64,000 nucleotides of DNA from Isoetes taiwanensis (taxonomy: Eukaryota > Streptophyta > Lycopodiopsida > Isoetales > Isoetaceae), in the NCBI GenBank assembly GCA_021234155.1, contig JAJEKV010000025.1, positions 2,441,339 through 2,505,338 on the forward strand. Direction: 5' to 3'. Shown piece after piece: positions 57,971-64,000 of this stretch; positions within the stretch are counted from its first letter, which is position 1; every line of letters starts with the position of its first letter. Below the pieces are notes generated by a model. That model did no database searches and was not told the DNA's origin. It worked only from the letters and a program-made list of their open reading frames with translations. Both the position numbers and the translations under genes were made by a program.

Positions 57971-58169
57971 TATTCTTGATTCCTGGTCATATATCAGATT
58001 CTTTACCGATCTTGGCATATTTCTTTCGTAGTTCTTCCGTATTTTCTACGTATTTTCCTTGTTTTCGCGTAGGTTCATGATAATTCTGTGAAAACCAAAC
58101 TTGCATGGCACCATAGTTCACGCTGTTTGTAACAAGGTGAAACACAAAACTCTTGGGATCTTCTCTTCC

Positions 58170-58430
58170 TTTAGTTCAGTCACTTGATTTGATGCTCCAG
58201 ATAGCTAAAGCAATGAGATGTCTAAATAACATTTATATGGTTCATCGAGATCTTAAATCTGCTAATGTGCTGTTCCAACAAAGAAATAAAAGCACTAGTA
58301 AAACTGACCGATTTTGGTATATCTAAAGCCTCTTTTTTGAGTGCCATGGCGAATACAGTGACAGGCACTGTGATGTACATGGCACCAGAAATGGTAAAAG
58401 GATTTCAAGGTGGAGAGGTAATGTACATGT
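58170..58430 (+). pseudogene. Protein kinase fragment (TKL-like)
   Basis: After an acceptor-like CTTTAG (58167-58172) the plus strand encodes LDLMLQIAKAMRCLNN, MVHRDLKSANVL (catalytic loop HRDLKSAN), then in a frame shifted by one base NKEIKALVKLTDFGISKA (DFG), NTVTGTVMYMAPEMVKG (activation/P+1 loop, APE). Only the middle of the C-lobe is present; the Gly loop and Lys are absent. The frameshift at about 58275 and missing ends mark a relic. Plant TKL kinases with HRDLKSANVL are a large family, so the donor is not identifiable. Confidence 0.82.
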
Positions 58431-58779
58431 TTATAGCTTTGGCCTCATATGTCTTGAGCTTCTTACAGGGAAGATACGCCAACGCAGAGAAGATGTACCA
58501 ACATTACTACTCTTCTTCTGCTACTCTTCTTTCGATGATGTTGCCATGTAAGGAATCACTGTTGGCATCACTGTTGTCATTTTAAGGAATAATACTTCTT
58601 ATATAACCTTCATCTTCTACTTTTACAGGCACGAGAGCTGTCCATGTTCTCCAACTCAAGAGCACAGACTCTTTAAGGTATCTCCCTATAAATAATTTGA
58701 CTGATATTCTGCTCTAGAAATCGGTGCGTCTTACACACTCTGGAAAATAAAAAATAGAGGAATCCTGGGGTACTCTTTT

Positions 58780-59202
58780 CGGTCCATTTGAAGGCCATGG
58801 TGAAGATCCCCAGAATCAGCCAAACAAATATCACCCTTCTCAAGATCTAGGCATTTTTGGGCAATTCAAGAAGTTGCTGAAGGATCAAGGAAAGAAGTTT
58901 AATCTCTATCTTAACATAGAAAGGCTTTTTGATTCAAACTATTTCTCTGCTGACTTTTCTGCTGGAACAACTCGCACTACATTTGTGAATTCTATAGTGG
59001 GACTGTTGGATCGCTTCCCAACCTAGCCTGTACATCCATTACAAACTGTAGAGTTGACAACGACAGAGGTGCCCAAGATGTTGTCTGAAAAAATAACAAA
59101 ATGAGAGTGGAGAAGTTTGATGACCAGAAATTTCTGAATATAATGCAGGGTTGGTTGCCCATTCCAATGTCAACAACATTCCCAGGCAATGAAGATTTTT
59201 AG
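58780..59202 (+). pseudogene. Unrecognised decayed coding segment
   Basis: A frame without a start codon reads SWGTLFGPFEGHGEDP, DLGIFGQFKKLLKDQGKKFN, LYLNIERLFDSNYFSADFSA and TTRTTFVNSIVGLLDRF to a stop at about 59025. Shifted frames continue with VPKMLSEKITK and KFDDQKFLNIMQGWLPIPMS to about 59202. Composition and length of stop-free stretches suggest genuine former coding sequence. No family is recognised. It lies on the same strand as the kinase piece and could belong to the same ancestral gene. Confidence 0.4.
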
Positions 59203-59329
59203 GAACTACCTCTGCTGCCAGCTGACCAAATGTAGTGCTCTGAACAGTAGCTGCATTGGCCCATTCTTTTAAGGCCTGTACCTAAGTTTTATATTTCATA
59301 ATCATAGTGGCACTATCATAATGCAATTG

Positions 59330-59668
59330 TTTTGCTTGGTAAATAAGAAGTGAAAGATCTCGTATGATTGGTTCAGCCTCATTTGTTGTAATTGCGCTAC
59401 CACTGCGGATCGCTTTTGATGATAAACATGCTCGATCTGGGCACTAAACTCCCAAGCAAGCTGTAGGTTGTTGTTTTCTTTTGCCATCACCACATAAACC
59501 TTGGCCAAAGCCAACTGGTCACCAAGCTGCCTTGCAAAAGAATGTATGTTAAGCATTTTCTCCGTTAGATCTCGTCCTATGCTGTTACTTCTTGACTGAG
59601 AATAAAAGGAGATGATATTAGCCAAGAACTTGCATGCCAGAAATCCCAATTTCGCTACAGTGAGTTCC
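59330..59668 (-). pseudogene. Unrecognised helical-repeat-like exon
   Basis: Minus strand after acceptor ATGCAG (59669-59674): ELTVAKLGFLACKFLANIIS, FYSQSRSNSIGRDLTEKML, FARQLGDQLALAKVYVVMAK and LQLAWEFSAQIEHVYHQKRS. All-helical, Leu/Ala-patterned sequence like TPR-type repeats. It stays open for over 100 codons. No donor was fixed. I do not recognise the family. The exon start is inside a 65 bp tandem duplication that also copies the acceptor. Confidence 0.45.
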
Positions 59669-59669
59669 T

Positions 59670-59799
59670 GCATCTGCATAGAAGCCAAGATGAGTCTACA
59701 GATGATTTTAAAATTTTGAAGAAATGATCAAAATGCATCTGCATAGAAGCCAAGATGAGTCTACAGATAATTCTAAAATTTTGAAGAAATGACCAAAAT
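59670..59799. repeat. 65-bp tandem duplication
   Basis: GCATCTGCATAGAAGCCAAG to GAAATGA(T/C)CAAAAT occurs twice head to tail with three differences. It duplicates a splice-acceptor region for the minus-strand exon at 59668. Confidence 0.92.
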
Positions 59800-60370
59800 T
59801 TAGCCTGATTTGTGATAAAAAAAATCATTTGAAGGGAAACAACCTACAGCCATGTGTTTATTCAGGAAAGAGACATTGGTTATTAAGGGATCTCCAAGGA
59901 TTGCATGAAATAATAACAAAAGAAAGGACAACAGCCTAAACGATCAAAGCCAGCACAATTGACTATCCCATTATTAAACACCAATGCAGAGTAAAATTTC
60001 AGATGATTTGCAACTAAACCAGTCTTACCACTATGCCACTACCACCACAAAACCAATTACTTCAAGAAGTTCCGTCATTATATATCCATTTAAGTACGTG
60101 TTTGAGTATTCCTTGGCAACTCTTCGTGTTTATAACCTGTTTCCTTTTTCAGTTATGAGTGGCAGATCAAATTTTATTGATAGTTTAACAGCATCTGCTT
60201 TAGATCATTTTACTAATTTGCTTCATCTTAGAGGTTAAGATAAGCCTGGCAGTCCCAAGTGCCTGCAATGTTCATCCATAAATTTATATTCAATTGTAGA
60301 TCACTTTTCAAAGGCGTTATAATTAATGGGGATAGAAAAATTTACACGCTGTGCAAAATCCTGAGCATAC

Positions 60371-60473
60371 CTGATAAGACCCTAAGAGAGAAGATTCGTG
60401 GTCCCTTATTTTCTTAACTTCCTTTGATACTTGCACCTCTAATTCTTTAGCTGTAGGTAATCTTATTTTGTAC
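60371..60473 (-). pseudogene. Isolated exon, nucleolar complex protein 3 (NOC3)-like
   Basis: Minus-strand exon of 103 nt, bounded by TGCAG (60474-60478) and GTATGC (60365-60370). It reads YKIRLPTAKELEVQVSKEVK then KIRDHESSLLGSYQ, resembling the conserved RLPT...LE..VS..VK..R..E..LL..Y segment of NOC3 proteins (60S ribosome biogenesis). Both splice sites are intact, but no adjoining NOC3 exon was recognised in the window. It could also be one exon of a real gene whose other exons I could not see. Confidence 0.5.
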
Positions 60474-61270
60474 CTGCACAAAGACAACATAAACTCAACT
60501 TGCAAGCTAGGAAACAGAATACTAGCACCATCATGGGAACACAGATGCAAACCCAGGAAGGCAGTTATATTACATCTTTTTGTGTTGCCACATGGTTCCA
60601 CCCGATATGCATGTGTCACAAAGCCACTGCTGTTGGTTCTGATTAACAGTGCATAATTTTGGTCAGGTCCTGGCAGAAGAGGGCAAGGCTAAGGCTATGG
60701 CATTTGATCAGATTGGCATTAGGGGCTCATTGAAATAAGTCCCCAAACAATCGAGGTGCCTGTGCTTCCACTTCGAGAATTGCACGTATTGCTAAAGAAT
60801 TTTAAGTGTGATGTAGCATTACAGAATGCATCGACAGGCATCAAATTTGAGGACCTGGAGTGACACTACTCTGGAGGTGACGGCTACAACTGCCAGGCAT
60901 GTTTCAATGTCAGAAAGAATCTGACACTGCAGTGGAAGTGGTAGGTGTATATGTATCAGATCTGAATATAATCATTTCAATCATCGAACAGTTAAGACTC
61001 ATAGAATTTTAAGACAAGAATTGATAGCAGAAGCAGGCCATTTTGACAAGTGTTTATTTCCTGACCCAACATAAGGATCTGTAGACGTATGATATTTGAA
61101 CTATTTGTAGGATGCTCTAGCCATAAATTTCCGATTGATCAGGATCAAGGACAACGTGGCTGGTAAATTTTCGTACATGATCTAGATTATATCATGATGA
61201 TGTGAAATTAATTAGGATAAGGATAACGATAGAGGAGTCACGTGTCTGTTTGTTCTTGGTTGTCTGGATG
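60474..61270. other. Non-coding stretch left of the Rep-like gene
   Basis: No recognisable coding sequence. It should include the promoter of the gene whose TATA box is at 61271 and possibly the left end of a mobile element carrying it, but no terminal repeat was found. Confidence 0.45.
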
Positions 61271-61277
61271 TATAAAA
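61271..61277 (+). promoter_or_regulatory. TATA box of the Rep-like gene
   Basis: GGATGTATAAAAAGGGGAG is a strong TATA context about 520 bp before the ORF, which would place transcription start near 61300. A donor-like TATCAG|GTATGC at about 61340 suggests a 5' UTR intron. Confidence 0.6.
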
Positions 61278-61788
61278 AGGGGAGTCGATTGCGAATTCGT
61301 TCAGGTGTTTTCGATTGCGGCTAATAGTCGGTTCTATCAGGTATGCTATGCTGCGGCCTTTGTCTGTGATGCCTTTCTTGCGTTCTGCATCTTTGTCATG
61401 CCTTTCTCCTTTCTTTAGTAAACGTCTAAATTTCTTTAGTAAACATCTAAATGCTAAATGTCCTACCTTATACTTAGACGCTATTTTTCTTTCAACATAA
61501 GGTTCGCAAAAGATTTTTGAGGGGTGGGTTTTCAGTGGTTGGGGGTGGGGTGGGGTTTTTTTATTTTCTTCGGGTGAAGGTCTTTTTTAGCAATGAGATA
61601 TGTTGTCACATGCTTTACCTTTTAAGGACCCGAAATTAGGGCCGTCTCTATTTTTGCTGTGCATATCTGGTCCGGGCCACAAGAAGCTGTTATGCGAACC
61701 ATCTGAGCCCTAACCGGAGGTAGCTATGGCAGCCGAAGGAGATCACGCTGCAGGTACCGTCTGAGGTGTAGAAGCCAGGGAAGTGGAC

Positions 61789-62811
61789 ATGTTTCTGAGG
61801 CGGCTGGCCCGTGGGGTGTCCTGCAGGGGTAGGTCAGGTGGAGATGGAGATGCTCCAGTGGGCTGTTTAGATGCAGAGGGGCGTCCTGCAGAGAGCAGCA
61901 CCGTGGGAGAGTGCAGATCCATGTGGGAGGGGTTTAGGCTGTCTGATAATTCTAATTTCCACAGGAGTTCTTTTGTGGAACTTCCGGAACCTCTTCTGGA
62001 GCATGGGCAGGCTGATAACCGTGTGCATGTGACTGCTGATAGTGAGCAGCCATGGCAATTTGTGCAGCCTACAGAGGTATTTGTGGATAGAGGCCCTGGA
62101 AAGCAGAAGTTTGCTGGGAAGAAGAAGCCGGTTGTGGTCAAGAAAATTATAACAAAGGGGAGGCAGAAGAACAATCAGCATGTTGACGAGCCGTCGTCTT
62201 TGGTTGTGAGCGTCACAATCAGTGTTGGAGGAATCGATGTGTGGGATGGGCTTTATGTGAGTGTTTGCAGGTTCTTGGATGCTGAGTGCGTGAGTGGTGT
62301 GGTTAGTCAGGAGAGAGGCTCCGAATTGGACCACCTGCACATTCAATGTGTGTTTAGAGTTCAGATGAAAACTCCAACAAGTGTGAATGTGAAGCTGAAG
62401 ACATACCTTGGTTGGGACACTCATAAGCCTGCATCAGGAGTTATTATTTCCAAGGCGTTGAAGGATACCAGGCTCCACTGCTACGAGGGAATGATTGGGT
62501 ACTGTATGAAGGACCTTGGCAAGATGCATTTTTGCCAGCACATAAAAGGAGTTACCGCCGAGCAGATTGAGAGGGGGAAGGAACTCTATGCTTTGTATGG
62601 AGCCGGAGATATCAAATCCTGTGTCACTCTGGATAACAGAAATCTCATGAAGAAAGCACGACACTTTGTGCTTTACCATGGACGTAGGCAGGTTTCACCT
62701 TCGTTGGAACAAACTGTAGCGATGATGCTTAGAACAGAGAAATTTATTCTTAGCAGTGCATGGATTATGCCGCTCAATTGTGCCTTCATGGAGGGTGACG
62801 TTGGATCCTAG
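61789..62811 (+). CDS. HUH-endonuclease (Rep-like) protein without helicase
   Basis: 340 codons from ATG 61789. N-terminal 100 residues are low in structure. A basic stretch (KQKFAGKKKPVVVKK, about residues 103-117) could be an NLS. The core follows: SSLVVSVTISVGG (motif 1-like strand), then RGSELDHLHIQCVF with HLHIQ at residues 182-186 (His-hydrophobic-His, metal binding), and MIGYCMKDLGK with Tyr238 and Lys241 (YxxK, nicking Tyr). This order and a 54-residue spacing match rolling-circle Rep/HUH nucleases. No Walker A/B or SF1/SF3 helicase motif is visible, unlike Helitrons or CRESS viruses. HUH-only transposases ('Replitrons') have been described in algae and other eukaryotes; I infer kinship. 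The frame may be broken near 62765 (see next entry). Confidence 0.75.
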   Translation: MFLRRLARGVSCRGRSGGDGDAPVGCLDAEGRPAESSTVGECRSMWEGFRLSDNSNFHRSSFVELPEPLLEHGQADNRVHVTADSEQPWQFVQPTEVFVDRGPGKQKFAGKKKPVVVKKIITKGRQKNNQHVDEPSSLVVSVTISVGGIDVWDGLYVSVCRFLDAECVSGVVSQERGSELDHLHIQCVFRVQMKTPTSVNVKLKTYLGWDTHKPASGVIISKALKDTRLHCYEGMIGYCMKDLGKMHFCQHIKGVTAEQIERGKELYALYGAGDIKSCVTLDNRNLMKKARHFVLYHGRRQVSPSLEQTVAMMLRTEKFILSSAWIMPLNCAFMEGDVGS

Positions 62812-63072
62812 CCATGCGAGCCTTCGTGATGTCAGGTCTGTTATCTTCAGTACACCGCCAGGAATTGTGCCAATTGAGAAGGTAGGCAGGAGAAAGATGT
62901 TGATGCAGGTTGCAGTCGTGAGTATGAGGAGGAAGAGATGGATGATGTGGAGCCCTGTCAGACAGGAAATGGACGATCTGACCCTGTTGCAGCCCCTGCA
63001 TACACCCCATCGCAGCCGTGGCCAGATTACATCCACCTTCATATGGAAGATGAATATGTTGCTGTGAATTAG
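62812..63072 (+). CDS. Probable C-terminal part of the Rep-like protein, in shifted frame or second exon
   Basis: Downstream of the stop at 62811, another frame reads SWRVTLDPSHASLRDVRSVI (62780-62860). The original frame then reopens as REYEEEEMDDVEPCQTG and DYIHLHMEDEYVAVN to a stop at 63070-63072. Two readings fit. Either two compensating frameshifts decay an ORF of about 427 codons, or an intron 62692-62889 (CAG|GTTTCA ... GGCAG|GAG, phase 0) joins residue 301 to the acidic tail, giving about 361 residues. The coding look of the skipped part argues for frameshifts. Confidence 0.5.
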
Positions 63073-63167
63073 CTAGTGAGGTCTCGTTGTATAGTTTGTA
63101 TCTTGACTTGTATATATGCTTGGTTTTGTAGGTCTTGTGACTGTTGTAGATGTAGTGAAGGAGTAAG

Positions 63168-63541
63168 CATGTGAAGATGTTGCTGCTACAAATAGTGTGC
63201 ATGCTGTTATCAACTTGGACAGCGATTCTGATGTCGAGCCAGTTGGAGACATTCATGGTTGCGCTGCTCAGGGATCTGAATGCTTCCACATTCACCTGGA
63301 TGTGGAGCTGCTCTCAAAGGAAGTCTTGAGTGGGATTAGGAGTATGAAAGACAGTTTATGCGAGAGCATCCAGAGAATGCAGGAGGCCTTGGAGTGTCTT
63401 GAGATGGAGGACCTCAAAATCTCTGTGAGGCAGCGTAGAAACTTTCGTGGCCACCTGAATTTGCTTAGGGGAATACTTTTCCGGCATATCAATGCCATAG
63501 ATCGACTGGCGCGACAGCATCCCAGCACTATGAAGGCATAG
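63168..63541 (+). CDS. Exon-like ORF with SUMO-interaction-like motif, downstream of the Rep-like gene
   Basis: Open from after a stop at 63164-63166 to TAG 63539-63541, no in-frame ATG near the start, so it is likely an exon or a C-terminal piece. It begins with HAVINLDSDSDVEP: a hydrophobic VINL core followed by Asp/Ser, the form of a SUMO-interacting motif. Then comes a helical region (ELLSKEVLSGIRSMKDSLCE; MQEALECLEMEDLKISVRQR; LLRGILFRHINAIDRLARQ) that may form a coiled coil. It is on the same strand as, and 96 bp after, the Rep-like frame, so it may belong to the same transcript. Family unknown. Confidence 0.5.
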
Positions 63542-64000
63542 AGTCTGGGCTGGAGAACTCAGTGGAGCTTCTTGGGTTCTTGGTTCAGTTGTAGAGCAGG
63601 ATGTTGCCGTTATTTCGTCATGGTTATTTGTATCGGTTTGGTGTGGCCTTGTGGCTTGTACAGCACGTTTCCATGCTGTTGATGTTGGTGTCTTGCTTTC
63701 TGTTTTGTGTGCCATGACAGTGGACGTTCCATGTAAAATTACTGTTGACAATGTAAATACAGTGCACAGTTGTTAGTCCATATTCTTTTGCAATGTAGTA
63801 GTTTATGTTTGTGTTTGTGTGAAAGCTTCATATGGATGTTCATTGGTGACACGGATAATGGTTCAAATGGGGGAAAAAAGTTAAGGTGCGGGTAAAAAAT
63901 TGAGGTGGAAGTAATAAATGAGCAAAAAAATTATTTAAGGCTTTCCAAAAACCAATGTCACTTATCCACGCCTTTTTTTGTGGTTGGATTCTTTTTCCAA
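63542..64000. other. 3' flank of the Rep-like gene
   Basis: GT-rich 3' UTR-like sequence to about 63840, then AT-rich sequence with GGGGGAAAAAAG. The phrases TTGGTGACACGGATAAT (63844) and CCAATGTCACTTATCCACG (63951) are weakly related to each other, but no clean terminal repeat or hairpin was found before the window ends. Confidence 0.4.

Larger units (their letters stand above)
54349..58100 (+). mobile_element. Ty3/gypsy chromovirus with large internal deletion (right edge approximate)
   Basis: 5' LTR start TGACGACCATAC at 54349 and 3' LTR start (G)GACGACCATAC at 57566 bracket a pol remnant. The 5' LTR is cut at about 54660 and joined to the RT thumb, so the PBS, gag, protease and most of RT are lost. 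RNase H, integrase and a chromodomain remain. A polypurine tract AGGAGGGGGATGG precedes the 3' LTR. The right boundary is unresolved, somewhere between 57970 and 58150; no convincing TSD was found. It is a genomic retrotransposon without envelope. Confidence 0.88.

Noticed and set aside
54301-58165. Gypsy insertion within one host gene linking the RCC1 exon and kinase
   Set aside because: RCC1 (PRAF) and TKL kinase are not a known combination and no shared frame or TSD was found; kept as separate fragments.
61783-63072. Helitron transposase
   Set aside because: Only one Tyr-containing YxxK motif and no RecD/Pif1-type helicase motif are visible; no CTRR-hairpin end was found in the remaining window.

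Overview
The window looks like a repeat-rich euchromatic segment of a land-plant nuclear genome. The intact host genes are plant-type: an UNC-50 family gene with ten exons, an organellar mTERF4/BSM-like gene, and a TBCC tubulin cofactor. The transposon set is also plant-type: a Copia element primed by initiator Met-tRNA, a chromodomain gypsy element, CACTA, MULE and Tourist-like elements. Pogo-type transposases and a HUH/Rep-like protein without a helicase are not usual seed-plant content. Together they make a non-seed plant, most likely a fern, my best guess; this is inference and I cannot name the species.

Layout. 1-17.9 kb: tandem, rearranged copies of a LINE-derived unit of about 3.6 kb coding on the minus strand, carrying an L1-type endonuclease domain. 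One unit is split by a 9,122 bp CACTA-like element (2733-11854, TSD ACT) whose body is mostly a tandem array of a 1.12-1.13 kb unit. Another carries a 251 bp MITE. Uninserted paralogous sites for both insertions are present in the window. 19.3-22.4 kb: intact UNC50 homologue on the minus strand. 22.5-23.2 kb: plus-strand LINE fragment (endonuclease to RT). 24.7-30.8 kb: two decayed pogo-type transposase genes plus an inverted C-terminal piece of a third copy, with cyclophilin and CDC20 fragments and a tRNA-like short repeat element between them. 31-35 kb: a retroposon palindrome, a pectin methylesterase relic and a MULE transposase C-terminus. 37.0-42.6 kb: young, complete Copia element (562 bp LTRs, TSD TGCAT) with a single frameshift in pol.

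44.2-46.3 kb: non-autonomous MULE with a 9 bp TSD, ending about 380 bp upstream of the TBCC gene (46.7-47.75 kb), which has one late frameshift. 49.1-49.5 kb: Tourist-like MITE. 51.0-52.5 kb: intact single-exon mTERF4-like gene on the minus strand. 53.7-60.5 kb: a dense collection of gene fragments (an unknown CxxC-rich exon, a PRAF-type RCC1 exon, a TKL-like kinase piece, two unrecognised pieces and a NOC3-like exon), interrupted by a deleted gypsy chromovirus.

61.3-63.5 kb: a TATA-led gene for a Rep-like protein with a HUH motif (HLHIQ) and a YxxK motif (YCMKD) but no helicase motif, followed by an exon-like ORF with a SUMO-interaction-like motif. This is the most unusual coding content in the window. 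The host genes do not form a pathway. The window mainly records layered transposon activity around three housekeeping or organellar genes.
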